Shown: positions 53,930 to 63,935 of the stretch, piece after piece
Position numbering within the stretch: position 1 is the stretch's first letter
Layout: each line of letters begins with the position of its first letter
Assembly (NCBI RefSeq): GCF_900107245.1
Contig: NZ_FNPG01000016.1
Span: forward strand, 1-64,000
Direction: 5' to 3'
DNA: 64,000 nucleotides
Origin: Lachnobacterium bovis DSM 14045
Lineage (GTDB): Bacteria > Bacillota > Clostridia > Lachnospirales > Lachnospiraceae
Notes under the pieces: model-generated
Database searches by the model: none
What the model saw: the letters and a program-made list of their open reading frames with translations, nothing else
What the model was told of the DNA's origin: nothing
Position numbers and translations under genes: made by a program

Positions 53930-53945
53930 CAGATAGTGCTACATT
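53917..53945 (+). promoter_or_regulatory. Promoter of clpB
   Basis: TTGACA (53917-53922), 17-base spacer, TACATT (53940-53945). The -35 is inside the CIRCE. Confidence 0.75.
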
Positions 53946-54007
53946 AATAATAAGAAAAGGAAATATTTTTTTATGATTAGTTTTTAAGTTAGGAGGCAAG
54001 GTGCTTT

Positions 54008-56590
54008 ATGAATATTCAAAAGTTTACACAAAAGTCGGTAGAAGCAATTAATGATTGTGAGAAGTTAGCTTATGAATATGGTAACCAAGAGATAGAACAA
54101 GAGCATTTACTTGTTGCTCTAGTGCAACAAAATGACGGAATCATCCCTAGGCTAATCGAAAAAATGGAAATAGATAAAGACTCATTTTTACAGGCAGCAA
54201 AGGATGCTTTATCAAAGAGAGTTAAAGTTTCGGGCGGCAACGTTTATATGGGACAATATCTTAATAAGGTACTTATAAGTGCAGAAGATGAAGCCAAGAG
54301 AATGGGGGACGAGTATGTTTCTGTAGAGCATTTGTTTTTATCAATGCTTAAGAAACCTAGCCGTACAATCAAAGAGATATTTAGAGAATATCAAATAACT
54401 AAGGATAAATTTTTAAAAGCATTAGAGAGTGTAAGAGGTAACCATAGAGTGACAACAGATAACCCAGAGGCAACATATGATACTTTAGATAAATATGGAT
54501 ATGATATGGTTGAAAGAGCCAAAGACCAGAAGTTAGATCCAGTTATTGGTAGAGATTCAGAGATTAGAAATGTAATCAGAATTCTTTCCAGAAAAACAAA
54601 AAACAATCCTGTTTTAATAGGTGAACCAGGTGTAGGTAAGACGGCAGTAGTCGAAGGCTTAGCACAAAGAATTGCAAGAGGTGATGTACCAGAAGGACTT
54701 AAGAATAAAAAGCTTTTTTCACTTGATATGGGTTCTTTAATTGCTGGTGCCAAATACAGAGGTGAGTTTGAAGAAAGGCTAAAGGCTGTACTTGAAGATG
54801 TAAAATCATCGGAAGGCGAGATTATACTTTTCATAGATGAGTTACATACAATAGTTGGAGCAGGTAAGACGGATGGAGCGATGGATGCAGGCCAGTTGTT
54901 AAAACCAATGCTTGCTAGAGGTGAATTACACTGTATTGGTGCTACAACTTTAGATGAATATAGAGAATACATTGAGAAAGATGCAGCTCTTGAAAGACGT
55001 TTCCAACCTGTAATGGTTTCAGAGCCAACTGTGGAAGATACGATTTCTATTTTGCGTGGATTGAAAGAAAGATATGAAGTTTTCCATGGTGTAAAAATAA
55101 CAGATTCAGCTTTGGTATCTGCAGCAGTTTTGTCAAACAGATACATAAGTGATAGATTTTTACCAGATAAGGCAATTGATTTAGTTGATGAAGCTTGTGC
55201 TCTAATTAAAACAGAGATAGATTCAATGCCAGCTGAGTTAGATGAACTTAATAGAAAAGTTATGCAGTTGCAAATTGAAGAAACTGCTCTAAAAAAAGAA
55301 AAAGACAGTTTGAGCATTAACAGATTAGCAAATTTGCAGAAGGAATTAGCAGAGTTGCTAGACCAGTTTAATGTAAAAAAGGCTCAGTGGTATAATGAAA
55401 AGAATTCATTAGAAAAAGTTCATAAATTAAGAGAAAAACTTGAGAGTACTAAAAAGGAAATCACAAATGCACAGCAAAACTATGATTTGAATAAAGCTGC
55501 AGAATTACAGTATGGTGTTTTGCCACAACTTCAAAAAGAATTAGATGAAGAAGAAGAAAAGTTAAAGAATAAAGACTTATCATTAGTTCATGAAAGTGTA
55601 AGTGATGAAGAAATAGCAAAGATTATTTCTAGATGGACAAATATTCCTGTTGAAAAATTAACAGAGAGTGAAAGAAACAAAACACTACATTTAGATAAAG
55701 TTTTACATGAAAGAGTAATTGGTCAGGATGAAGGAGTAACGAAAGTTACAGAAGCGATAATTCGTTCAAAAGCTGGAATCAAAGATCCTACTAAACCAAT
55801 TGGTTCATTTTTCTTCTTAGGACCAACAGGTGTAGGTAAAACAGAACTTGCAAAAGCGTTAGCAGAGGCTTTATTTGATGATGAACAAAACATGATACGA
55901 CTAGATATGAGTGAATACATGGAGAAGTATTCAGTGTCTAGACTTATTGGAGCACCTCCAGGATACGTAGGATATGATGAAGGAGGTCAGTTAACAGAAG
56001 CTGTTAGACGTAAACCATATTCAGTTGTACTTTTTGATGAAGTAGAGAAGGCGCACCCAGATGTGTTTAACATCTTATTACAGGTGCTTGATGACGGAAG
56101 AATTACAGATTCTCAGGGCAGAACGGTTGATTTTAAAAATACAATCATTATTATGACAAGTAACCTTGGTTCGCAGGAAATACTTGCGGGTATTGATGAA
56201 GACGGCAAGATAACTCCTGACGTCAAAAAGCAGGTAAAAGAAGAATTAAGAATGCATTTTAGACCAGAGTTTTTGAATAGGCTTGACGAAATTATTATGT
56301 TTAAACCACTTTCTAAAGCAAATATCAATAATATTATTGATTTACTTATGGCTGATTTAAATAAGAGATTGTATTCTAAAGAAATCTCGGTTGAATTGAC
56401 ACAAGCTGCAAGAAACAATATCGTAGAAGGCGGTTATGATCCGATGTATGGAGCACGTCCACTTAAGAGATATATTTTGAAGTATGTTGAGACAATTTCA
56501 GCCAAACTTATTTTAGCAGATAAAGTTAAACCACAAGATAAGATAATAATTGATGTTGATGAAAATGGAGAACTTTGTGGCAGGGTTTAG
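54008..56590 (+). CDS. clpB: ClpB disaggregase
   Basis: 860 residues; AAA+ chaperone that dissolves protein aggregates with DnaK. N-terminal Clp-N repeats (1-145), AAA-1 with Walker A G-E-P-G-V-G-K-T (around 205) and Walker [10 protein letters not shown], a coiled-coil middle domain (about 410-530), AAA-2 with G-P-T-G-V-G-K-T (around 605), and a C-terminal sensor with G-A-R-P-L-K-R. The middle domain separates ClpB from ClpA/ClpC. AGGAGG precedes the ATG by 11 bases. Driven by a CIRCE promoter. Confidence 0.97.
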   Translation: MNIQKFTQKSVEAINDCEKLAYEYGNQEIEQEHLLVALVQQNDGIIPRLIEKMEIDKDSFLQAAKDALSKRVKVSGGNVYMGQYLNKVLISAEDEAKRMGDEYVSVEHLFLSMLKKPSRTIKEIFREYQITKDKFLKALESVRGNHRVTTDNPEATYDTLDKYGYDMVERAKDQKLDPVIGRDSEIRNVIRILSRKTKNNPVLIGEPGVGKTAVVEGLAQRIARGDVPEGLKNKKLFSLDMGSLIAGAKYRGEFEERLKAVLEDVKSSEGEIILFIDELHTIVGAGKTDGAMDAGQLLKPMLARGELHCIGATTLDEYREYIEKDAALERRFQPVMVSEPTVEDTISILRGLKERYEVFHGVKITDSALVSAAVLSNRYISDRFLPDKAIDLVDEACALIKTEIDSMPAELDELNRKVMQLQIEETALKKEKDSLSINRLANLQKELAELLDQFNVKKAQWYNEKNSLEKVHKLREKLESTKKEITNAQQNYDLNKAAELQYGVLPQLQKELDEEEEKLKNKDLSLVHESVSDEEIAKIISRWTNIPVEKLTESERNKTLHLDKVLHERVIGQDEGVTKVTEAIIRSKAGIKDPTKPIGSFFFLGPTGVGKTELAKALAEALFDDEQNMIRLDMSEYMEKYSVSRLIGAPPGYVGYDEGGQLTEAVRRKPYSVVLFDEVEKAHPDVFNILLQVLDDGRITDSQGRTVDFKNTIIIMTSNLGSQEILAGIDEDGKITPDVKKQVKEELRMHFRPEFLNRLDEIIMFKPLSKANINNIIDLLMADLNKRLYSKEISVELTQAARNNIVEGGYDPMYGARPLKRYILKYVETISAKLILADKVKPQDKIIIDVDENGELCGRV

Positions 56591-56641
56591 TAATGTAACA
56601 AGGGCATGAATGTAACAAAAGTATATATGTAACAAAAGTAT

Positions 56642-56678
56642 AAAGGATGTATCTTTTTTGTAGGAGATACATCCTTTT
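56642..56678 (+). terminator. Terminator after clpB
   Basis: AAAGGATGTATCT (56642-56654) pairs with AGATACATCCTTTT (56665-56678). Confidence 0.8.
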
Positions 56679-57051
56679 GTGTTATAATTCTTTATTAGTA
56701 GGTATTTAAAATTTTGATTTTATATTATGAATTTGATATAACATTATTTAATAATACTTATAAGAAAGATATATATCAAAATGCACACTAATAGTCAGAA
56801 AAATATTAGATTTTTAGTACACTATGTAGAAATGATAACTTTAGTATTGTAAAGTATAGCAAAATAGGGTATGCTATATTCAGGAATGAATTTTTACGGT
56901 TTAAATCCGTCAAAAATTTAGCTGATATATGGTTATATGCTTAAAATGCATTGTAAAATGCAAGAATGAATTCTGAATAATTCATAAATAATTCATAAAC
57001 AATTGTTATACAATTATGAAGTTATCTTAAAAAGGAGAAGAATGAGTTTAT
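56679..57051 (+). other. AT-rich leader of rarA with possible promoter and hairpins
   Basis: 373 bases without a gene. A promoter candidate is TTGTAA (56847-56852), 17 bases, TATGCT (56870-56875). After it AATTTTTACGG pairs with CCGTCAAAAATT (about 56888-56919, one bulge), and TTCATAA (56992-56998) pairs with TTATGAA (57014-57020). A seven-codon ORF starts at 57042, four bases after AAGGAG, and overlaps the rarA start. The role of these is not known. Confidence 0.45.
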
Positions 57052-58365
57052 ATGGATTTATTTGATTACATGCGTGAGCAGAATGGTAAAACAGAAGTAC
57101 CGCTTGCAGCTAGATTACGTCCTACGACTTTAGATGAGGTGGTGGGTCAAGAGCATATAATTGGCCGTGATAAATTGTTATATAGAGCTATTAAAGCTGA
57201 TAAATTAAGCTCAATTATTTTATATGGCCCTCCAGGAACTGGTAAAACAACCTTGGCAAAAGTTATAGCTAATACAACTAGTGCTGAGTTTATGCAGATT
57301 AATGCAACATCTTCCGGTAAGAAAGATATGGAAGATGTCGTAAAAAAGGCTAAAGATAATCTTGGAATGTATGGTAAAAAAACAATTTTGTTTATAGACG
57401 AGATTCATCGTTTTAACAAAGCACAACAAGATTATTTGCTTCCTTTTGTGGAAGATGGGACAGTTGTTTTGATTGGAGCTACAACTGAGAATCCTTATTT
57501 TGAGGTGAATAGAGCTTTGTTATCACGTTCTAGTATCTTCGAACTAAAAAAACTAGGAACAGAAGATATTAAAATTTTACTTAAAAGGGCAATAACAGAC
57601 AAAGAAAAAGGATTAGGAGCATTCAATGCTAAGATTGATGATGACGCTCTAGAATTCCTTTCAGGTGTATCTAATGGAGATGCACGAAATGCTTTAAAAG
57701 CCATAGAGTTGGCGGTTTTAACAACAGAAAGAGATAATGATGGATATATTCATATAACAATTGATGTTGCAAGTGAGTGTATTCAAAAAAGAGTTATTTC
57801 ATACGATAAAAATGGAGATAATCATTATGATACAGTATCTGCTTTTATAAAAAGTATGAGAGGCTCGGATCCAGACGCAGCAATATACTATCTAGCCAGA
57901 ATGCTTTATGCAGGCGAAGATATTAAGTTTATAGCAAGAAGAATTATGATTTGTGCAGCAGAAGATGTAGGTCTAGCTGATCCGAATGCTTTAGTGGTTG
58001 CAACATCGGCAGCTACTGCAGTCGAAAGAATTGGAATGCCAGAAGCTAGAATTATTTTAGCAGAAGCAGTTAATTACGTGGCAACAGCGCCCAAAAGTAA
58101 TGCATCGTATTTATCGATAGATAAAGCATTAGCAATTGTCAAAAGTGAGAAAATTCCACAGGTTCCAACACATTTGCAAGATGCACATTACAAGGATGCG
58201 GCCAAGCTTGGACATGGCATAGGATATAAATATGCCCATGATTATCCAAATCACTACGTTAAGCAACAGTATTTGCCAGATGAACTTAAAGATGCTAAGT
58301 TCTATGAACCAACAGATATTGGTTATGAAGAGCAAATAGTGGATTATTTTAAAAAGATAAAATAA
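57052..58365 (+). CDS. rarA: Replication-associated recombination protein A (RarA/MgsA)
   Basis: 437 residues; AAA+ clamp-loader-like ATPase that acts at stalled replication forks. P-L-A-A-R-L-R-P-T-T opens the N-terminus, Walker A G-P-P-G-T-G-K-T is near residue 60, Walker B L-F-I-D-E-I-H-R-F-N-K near 117, and the sensor and tetramerisation domain follow. Length is normal. AAGGAG lies 14 bases before the chosen ATG, further than usual; a short ORF at 57042 uses the better-placed ATG, so coupling is possible. Confidence 0.93.
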   Translation: MDLFDYMREQNGKTEVPLAARLRPTTLDEVVGQEHIIGRDKLLYRAIKADKLSSIILYGPPGTGKTTLAKVIANTTSAEFMQINATSSGKKDMEDVVKKAKDNLGMYGKKTILFIDEIHRFNKAQQDYLLPFVEDGTVVLIGATTENPYFEVNRALLSRSSIFELKKLGTEDIKILLKRAITDKEKGLGAFNAKIDDDALEFLSGVSNGDARNALKAIELAVLTTERDNDGYIHITIDVASECIQKRVISYDKNGDNHYDTVSAFIKSMRGSDPDAAIYYLARMLYAGEDIKFIARRIMICAAEDVGLADPNALVVATSAATAVERIGMPEARIILAEAVNYVATAPKSNASYLSIDKALAIVKSEKIPQVPTHLQDAHYKDAAKLGHGIGYKYAHDYPNHYVKQQYLPDELKDAKFYEPTDIGYEEQIVDYFKKIK

Positions 58366-58405
58366 CCAATAATATTTTGTTGGCTAAATTTAGGAGGAAA
58401 AAATT

Positions 58406-59734
58406 GTGAAAAAGTACCAAGAAATGACAAAAGCTGAATTATTACAAGAAAAACAACAACTTGAAGCAGAGTACAAAAAGATTAAAGAGATAGGTTTACA
58501 GCTTAACATGGCTAGAGGAAAGCCTTCTTCAGAACAGTTAGATTTATCAATGGATCTTTTAAATGTTTTAACAAAAGATGATATTTTAAAAGCAGAAGAC
58601 GGAACTGATTGTCGTAACTACGGTATCATGGATGGTATCGAAGAAGCTAAAGAGCTAATGGCTGAAGTAGTAGGTTGTAAAAAAGAAAATGTTATCGTTT
58701 ATGGTAATTCAAGTTTAAATATTATGTATGATCAAGTTGCAAGAGCTGAAATTTTTGGTATTTGTGGTAATACTCCATGGAGCAAGCTTGATAAAGTTAA
58801 GTTCCTATGTCCAGTTCCAGGATATGATAGACATTTTAAAATCACACAAACGTTTGGAATTGAAATGATTAATATTCCAATGACAAGCGAAGGCCCAGAC
58901 ATGGATTTAGTTGAAAAATATGTAAATAACGATGAAAGAGTTAAAGGTATTTGGTGTGTTCCAAAATACTCAAATCCACAGGGTGTAGTTTATTCAGATG
59001 AAACTGTAAGACGTTTTGCAAATTTAAAACCAGCTGCAAAAGACTTCAGAATTTTCTGGGATAACGCATATGCTGTACATCATTTATATGAAGATAATCA
59101 GGCTGAAATCTTAAATATTTTAGATGAATGTGCTAAAGCTGGTAACCCAGATATGGTATACCAATTCTGCTCAACAAGTAAGGTAACATTCCCAGGAGCA
59201 GGTATTGCAGCATTATCTTCTTCAGAAGAAAACTTAAAAGATATTAAGAGTAAATTAACAGTACAGACAATTGGTCACGATAAAATTAATCAATTACGTC
59301 ACGTTAAATATTTCAAAAACATTGATGGAATCAAGGCTCATATGAAAAAACAGGCAGATATCATAAGACCAAAATTCGAAATGTTAATTGATATGTTAAA
59401 CGAAGAAATCAAACCTTTAGGAATTGGTAATTGGGTTGATCCAGTTGGTGGATATTTTGTATGTTTTGAATCTTTAGAAGGATGTGCAAAAGAAATCATT
59501 GGAAAATGTAAAGAAGCTGGCGTTACAATGACAGGTGCTGGTGCACCATTCCCTTATGGAAAAGATGAGAAAGATTCTACAATTAGAATTGCTCCAACTT
59601 ATCCATCAATGGACGAGTTAAAGAAAGCAACAGAAGTATTCATTACTTGTACAAAATTAGTAAGTGTCAATAAATGTTTAGAAAAAACTGAAAGCAAAGT
59701 ATTTGAAGTTAATACAGCAAAAGAAGTACTTTAA
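58406..59734 (+). CDS. PLP-dependent aminotransferase, MocR-like (PF12897 type)
   Basis: 442 residues. Starts with a GTG at 58406 eight bases after AGGAGG. A helical, glutamine-rich N-terminal segment precedes a fold-type I PLP domain; N-M-A-R-G-K-P is a hallmark of this group, the catalytic lysine is in C-S-T-S-K-V-T-F-P-G-A-G, and the C-terminal R-I-A-P-T-Y holds the substrate arginine. This family is fused to, or related to, MocR aminotransferase domains, but here has no HTH. Likely an aspartate or alanine type aminotransferase; specificity not fixed. Confidence 0.9.
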   Translation: MKKYQEMTKAELLQEKQQLEAEYKKIKEIGLQLNMARGKPSSEQLDLSMDLLNVLTKDDILKAEDGTDCRNYGIMDGIEEAKELMAEVVGCKKENVIVYGNSSLNIMYDQVARAEIFGICGNTPWSKLDKVKFLCPVPGYDRHFKITQTFGIEMINIPMTSEGPDMDLVEKYVNNDERVKGIWCVPKYSNPQGVVYSDETVRRFANLKPAAKDFRIFWDNAYAVHHLYEDNQAEILNILDECAKAGNPDMVYQFCSTSKVTFPGAGIAALSSSEENLKDIKSKLTVQTIGHDKINQLRHVKYFKNIDGIKAHMKKQADIIRPKFEMLIDMLNEEIKPLGIGNWVDPVGGYFVCFESLEGCAKEIIGKCKEAGVTMTGAGAPFPYGKDEKDSTIRIAPTYPSMDELKKATEVFITCTKLVSVNKCLEKTESKVFEVNTAKEVL

Positions 59735-59845
59735 TTAAAGAGTTTGAAAAGGAATTCTAAATTTTTTTGGTAAATATATATAATTGTATGTAAGAGAAAG
59801 TAATAAAAAATGCGATAATACATTACGATTCTTATAACATAAAGC

Positions 59846-59878
59846 AAAAAAGGCTAATCAGTTGATTAGCCTTTTTTT
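59846..59878 (+). terminator. Terminator after the aminotransferase
   Basis: AAGGCTAATCA pairs with TGATTAGCCTT, with a three-base loop, an A tract before and seven T after. It can also serve genes arriving from the - strand. Confidence 0.9.
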
Positions 59879-59973
59879 GCGTCGAACCATTGTTTATCGT
59901 AGAATTGTGAGAATTAAATATAATCAATATACTAAAAAGTATATAATTACCAATTGCAAATCAAAGTTGTAAA

Positions 59974-60822
59974 TTAAGGATTGTTTATACCATCGTAGGT
60001 ATACATTTTTAGTTTACCCTTAACAAGGAAATCTCTATGAGCGGTCTGATGTGGATGCTTCATTAGATATAAAGCCTGATCTACAGCTAAGTTTACAATT
60101 TGATTGTGAGGATGAACTACAATATTAATATTTAACTGAGTAATCAAGTTGTGAGACTGATTTCCATATCCATATATTGAAATCGGATGATTAGAATTCT
60201 TTTGTGCATTAAAAAGTAAATAATCAAGAAAACGATTAGTTATATTTGGTGTTGTACATATGATAGCTCCACACCCCTTACATAACATATCAGAAACTAA
60301 ATTTCCAGCATCGAATTCTGGATTATCCATCACATCATAAATCAAACTATCATCATAAGGAATTTGTGAAGAATTTAAAGAATCAACATATGCCTTTAAA
60401 ACTTCCTTAGAGGATGAAACTTTAATGTTTGAGCAAACATATGCAACTTTATGATGGTGAGAAGCTGCATATGAAACAACGGCTTGATAAAAAGCACTAT
60501 AATCGTTTTCCATAATGGCACTTTTTGTTGTGCCTTCAGGTTTATTTATTAAAAATAAAACAGGAATATCAGATGGAACAACATCTTCAATCTGTTCATA
60601 TTTTTCAGCATTAGAAATAACGATAATGCAGTCAACTAATTGTGAAAATGTAACAAATAACTCACGTTCTCTTTTTAAATCATGACTCGTCATGCCCATT
60701 AATACAGTATAACCCTTTGCATAAAACTGATTACATAGAGCATCAACTAAAGAATCTCTGTAACTGCTATCTATACTTGAAATAATAAAACCTATTGTTT
60801 TTGGTATTTTATTTTGTGGCAT
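59974..60822 (-). CDS. LacI/GalR-type effector-binding protein without DNA-binding head
   Basis: 282 residues. Reads K-T-I-G-F-I-I-S-S-I-D-S-S-Y, the typical first strand of a periplasmic-binding-protein-like (type I) sugar-sensing domain of LacI family repressors, with two alpha/beta lobes. The first 60 residues that would make the HTH and hinge are absent. The ATG at 60822 has a good AAGGAG; upstream of it the sequence has no HTH frame, so truncation is natural rather than a wrong start. It could be a ligand sensor, or a subunit that forms mixed oligomers with a LacI protein elsewhere. Confidence 0.75.
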   Translation of the reverse strand: MPQNKIPKTIGFIISSIDSSYRDSLVDALCNQFYAKGYTVLMGMTSHDLKRERELFVTFSQLVDCIIVISNAEKYEQIEDVVPSDIPVLFLINKPEGTTKSAIMENDYSAFYQAVVSYAASHHHKVAYVCSNIKVSSSKEVLKAYVDSLNSSQIPYDDSLIYDVMDNPEFDAGNLVSDMLCKGCGAIICTTPNITNRFLDYLLFNAQKNSNHPISIYGYGNQSHNLITQLNINIVVHPHNQIVNLAVDQALYLMKHPHQTAHRDFLVKGKLKMYTYDGINNP

Positions 60823-61190
60823 AAGTATTCTCCTTCTAATAAATATACTCGTTCGTTTAAATTTATCGGAAATATTTGTAAAAAGTTATACTATGAAAAT
60901 AATTTTTTCTTTACAAAAGGATTATTGTGTGATAATATTTTTTTTGTCGCGACAATAAATCTTAATTATCAATTGTTACAAATCGTAACATATTCACATT
61001 TATTACAAATAATGAAGCAGCAATTGTTGAAAAAGCTATAAAGTTTCGTACAATTTGTTGAAAACTAAGTAAATAAATAACTAATAAAATAAGCAAATAA
61101 AGTAAATTTATAAAAGATGGTGTTTAGAATTATAAAACACCAAAAAATAAGAAACTAAAAAAATAAAAAAGATCAGAAAAGGAGATATAT
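60823..61190. other. Divergent intergenic region with two palindromes
   Basis: 368 bases between the LacI-like gene on - and the pilus genes on +. TTGTCGCGACAA (60944-60955) is a perfect 12-bp palindrome and TGTTAC-AAATC-GTAACA (60974-60990) a perfect inverted repeat. They look like operator sites, for factors not identified here. An A-rich stretch at 61152-61169 repeats a motif seen upstream of esxA. A 75-codon + frame over 60814-61041 has no ribosome binding site and is not called. Confidence 0.5.
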
Positions 61191-61382
61191 ATGAAAGAAA
61201 TATTTGAACAATATGGAGGAGTATTAATTACAGTAGTTGCAATTTTATCAGTTATTGCAGTAATTATTTTTGTGGTAGGACAAGGAAACAGTAGTGTTAT
61301 AGGTCAGGCATTTATCAAGATAATTAATAGTTTTGTGGACAATGCCAATAAAAATGCTGGTATAAACTGTAAATTAATGTAG
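61191..61382 (+). CDS. Flp pilin-like small membrane peptide
   Basis: 63 residues: a short acidic head (K-E-I-F-E-Q-Y), one hydrophobic helix (about 9-30, V-L-I-T-V-V-A-I-L) and a polar, asparagine-rich tail with one Cys near the end. Size and position before a TadA-type ATPase suggest a Flp/Tad pilin subunit or pilin-like protein; a canonical prepilin cleavage site is not clear. AAAGGAG precedes the ATG. Confidence 0.6.
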   Translation: MKEIFEQYGGVLITVVAILSVIAVIIFVVGQGNSSVIGQAFIKIINSFVDNANKNAGINCKLM

Positions 61383-61398
61383 TGCAGGTGGTGTTTAT

Positions 61399-62460
61399 AT
61401 GATTTTAGGGCAAGAATACTTTGGACCATTATGGCGCTATATAGAAGATGATGAAGTAACGGACGTCGATTATAATGGAAGTCAGGTTTGGTTGACAGAT
61501 ATTTACAATAATCGCTATTTAGCAGATGAAAATTATGTTGAAAGATACGTTACAGGTCAATTTATTGAGCAGTTTACACAGAGAATTGCAAATGCTGTCA
61601 GCCGTCAATTTAATAAAAGCAATCCAGAACTAGAAGCCGAAACACCAGATCTTAGAGTTACAATTATTCACGAATCTGTTTCACGTCAGGGTAGAACTAT
61701 TTGTATCAGAAAAACCCCACCAATTATACGGTTGACCACAAAAGATATGCTTGAAAAAAACTATTGTTCTAAAGAAATATTGTCACTTCTGGTTAATTGT
61801 GTTAATAGCAAAATGAATTTCTTGTTTGCTGGAGAACCAGGTGTTGGAAAAACAGAATGTCTAAAATATTTTTCTAATTTTATCCCGGAAAATGAAAGAG
61901 TAATAACAATTGAAGATACATTAGAGCTAAGATATTCAAAGACCAATCATAGAAAAGATTGTGTTGAGTTAAAAGTAAATTCGGATAAATTCACATATTC
62001 GGATGCTTTAAAAGCTTCGCTAAGATTAAATCCTAAGTGGATAATGTTGTCTGAGGCGAGATCAAAGGAAGTAAAATACTTGTTAGAAAGTTGGTCAACA
62101 GGTGTGCGAGGGATGACAACACTACACACGTCGGATGTTAGAAACATTCCAGATAGAATTCTAAATATGCTAGAAAACAGAGTAGATGCAGATAGATTAG
62201 AAAACGATGTTTATCAAGCGCTAGATGTTGGAATCCTTATTCGAAAAAAGAATATAGGTGATAAGACTTTTAGGTATATCGATCAGGTATGTTTTTTTTC
62301 AAGAGAAAAGGATAAAAATGAAATAACGATGGTGGTAAAAAATGGAACGCTTTTAATTAATCCAGATAATACAGTTAATAGAATTCCAATAACAGTTATT
62401 CAAAAATTTGAACAATACAATATAAAAAATCCTTTTGTATGTAAGGATATTAAAAAATAA
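61399..62460 (+). CDS. tadA: TadA/CpaF-type secretion ATPase
   Basis: 353 residues. The type II/IV secretion ATPase domain has Walker A G-E-P-G-V-G-K-T (about residue 146-153), the Asp box I-T-I-E-D-T-L-E-L and the His box G-M-T-T-L-H-T. It lacks the long N-terminal FHA/stalk part of CpaF. It powers assembly of the Flp-type pilus. It lies 17 bases after the pilin-like gene and is followed by the membrane platform gene. Confidence 0.9.
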   Translation: MILGQEYFGPLWRYIEDDEVTDVDYNGSQVWLTDIYNNRYLADENYVERYVTGQFIEQFTQRIANAVSRQFNKSNPELEAETPDLRVTIIHESVSRQGRTICIRKTPPIIRLTTKDMLEKNYCSKEILSLLVNCVNSKMNFLFAGEPGVGKTECLKYFSNFIPENERVITIEDTLELRYSKTNHRKDCVELKVNSDKFTYSDALKASLRLNPKWIMLSEARSKEVKYLLESWSTGVRGMTTLHTSDVRNIPDRILNMLENRVDADRLENDVYQALDVGILIRKKNIGDKTFRYIDQVCFFSREKDKNEITMVVKNGTLLINPDNTVNRIPITVIQKFEQYNIKNPFVCKDIKK

Positions 62461-62473
62461 AAAAGGAGCTATT

Positions 62474-63934
62474 ATGATTTATAAAAAACTACAAAAGAGA
62501 TTAAATAAAATTGGTCAATCAATTAGTAGAAAAAACTTTTATACATGCTATATTATAGCATTTTCTCTTATATTTTTATTTCATTTAATTTTAAAGCTCC
62601 AATGGCCATTCATGGGAATCATGCTTATTGCAACGATTCCTATGTTGTATGGTTATATGGTTGAACACTTTAAAATGAAAAATGAAAAAAACCGTTTCGA
62701 AGATGTCGCACGATATATAGAGACAATGTTGTATAGTTTTTTACAAAGTGGAAAAATAAAGGATTCACTAAATTCAGTTTATGACTCATTAGCAGAAGGT
62801 AAAATGAAAGCTACAATTCAAAAGGCAAATAACCATATCGCTATGACTTTCGACAGTAATAATGTGATGGAAGATGCACTTTGTATAATTGAAAAAGAAT
62901 ATGAAAGTCGACAGCTTAAAGACATTCATGAATTTATGCTTTATGTTGAAAAACACGGTGGAAACATAAAAAAACCAATCGAACTTTTGTTAAACAAGAA
63001 AAATATGTGGGAATATCGAATAAATGAGATGGTTCATGAAAGCACAAGAATGTTTAAAGAAGTAGTATTGTCAGTTATCATGTCGCTTTTAATCTGTGGC
63101 ATGGTGCTTTATATTCCTACTGCAAACGTTGATATCAGTAAAAATTATGCAGTACAGTTTTTAAGTGTAGTAGTATTTATCATTGATTTGTTTATAATTA
63201 ATAGGGCACAAAAATTTTTGAGTGTCGATTTACTTAAATTAGATCAGATTAATAATGACGAATATTATATTAAAAAAATTAATGATTATAAAAAATCCCC
63301 AAAAACTCATATCAATAAAACCTCTCTTGTTTTTGGAACAGTATTCTTAGTTGCTTCAATAATTTCTTTCATGTTAAAAAATCAGTGGTGCGGAATAGGA
63401 ATGTTACTTTTTTCTATTTTTGGATATAACCAAGAAATAGTTGGAAGACGCATTGTGAAAAAAACATTGGTAAAAGAAATAAAACGCGCATTTCCTATTT
63501 GGTTAATGGATTTGGTTTTATTATTACAAAATGAAAATGTTTATGTGGCTTTGGAAAAATCAAAGGAGAATATTCCTGGAATTTTACGAGATGAAGTAGA
63601 AATATTGATAGATAAAATCGCAATGAATCCTGAATCGGCTAAGCCTTATCATGATTTTTTTGTAGAATTTGATATAGCAGAAATCAAAACGGCGATGAGT
63701 ATGTTGTATAGTTTGTCCAGCGGTAATGGAGCTGATGCAGATGAACAAATAAAAAAAATCATTGAAAAAAATCAGAAGATGTTAAATAAAGCAGAAAAAA
63801 ATAGATTTAAAGATTTAAATGCAAATTTGTATCTGCTTTTCTTGGCACCAGTTTTGTCAGCGTCACTTAAATTGGTAGTTGATATGGCTGTGTTTATGGT
63901 CACGTTTTTAACATCAACAAAAATTGGAGGATAA
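62474..63934 (+). CDS. Fused TadB-TadC-like pilus platform protein
   Basis: 486 residues. Both halves contain a type II secretion F (T2SSF) domain: the first (about 80-205) with N-I-K-K-P-I-E-L-L-L and a helix pair, the second (about 340-470) with the S-x-x-P-G-I-L-R-D-E-V-E-I-L-I pattern, separated by hydrophobic helices. In Tad loci TadB and TadC are normally separate genes; here they seem fused. The ATG at 62474 with AGGAG five bases upstream is chosen; the frame reaches 62435 without a proper start. Confidence 0.75.
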   Translation: MIYKKLQKRLNKIGQSISRKNFYTCYIIAFSLIFLFHLILKLQWPFMGIMLIATIPMLYGYMVEHFKMKNEKNRFEDVARYIETMLYSFLQSGKIKDSLNSVYDSLAEGKMKATIQKANNHIAMTFDSNNVMEDALCIIEKEYESRQLKDIHEFMLYVEKHGGNIKKPIELLLNKKNMWEYRINEMVHESTRMFKEVVLSVIMSLLICGMVLYIPTANVDISKNYAVQFLSVVVFIIDLFIINRAQKFLSVDLLKLDQINNDEYYIKKINDYKKSPKTHINKTSLVFGTVFLVASIISFMLKNQWCGIGMLLFSIFGYNQEIVGRRIVKKTLVKEIKRAFPIWLMDLVLLLQNENVYVALEKSKENIPGILRDEVEILIDKIAMNPESAKPYHDFFVEFDIAEIKTAMSMLYSLSSGNGADADEQIKKIIEKNQKMLNKAEKNRFKDLNANLYLLFLAPVLSASLKLVVDMAVFMVTFLTSTKIGG

Positions 63935-63935
63935 A

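Noticed and set aside
54391-55317. Long ORF on - opposite clpB (308 codons)
   Set aside because: It is a shadow of the well-supported clpB frame; Ser/Leu-rich, with no ribosome binding site and no family.
60814-61041. 75-codon + strand ORF in the intergenic region
   Set aside because: No ribosome binding site, overlaps the start of the - strand LacI-like gene and the palindromes; composition not gene-like.
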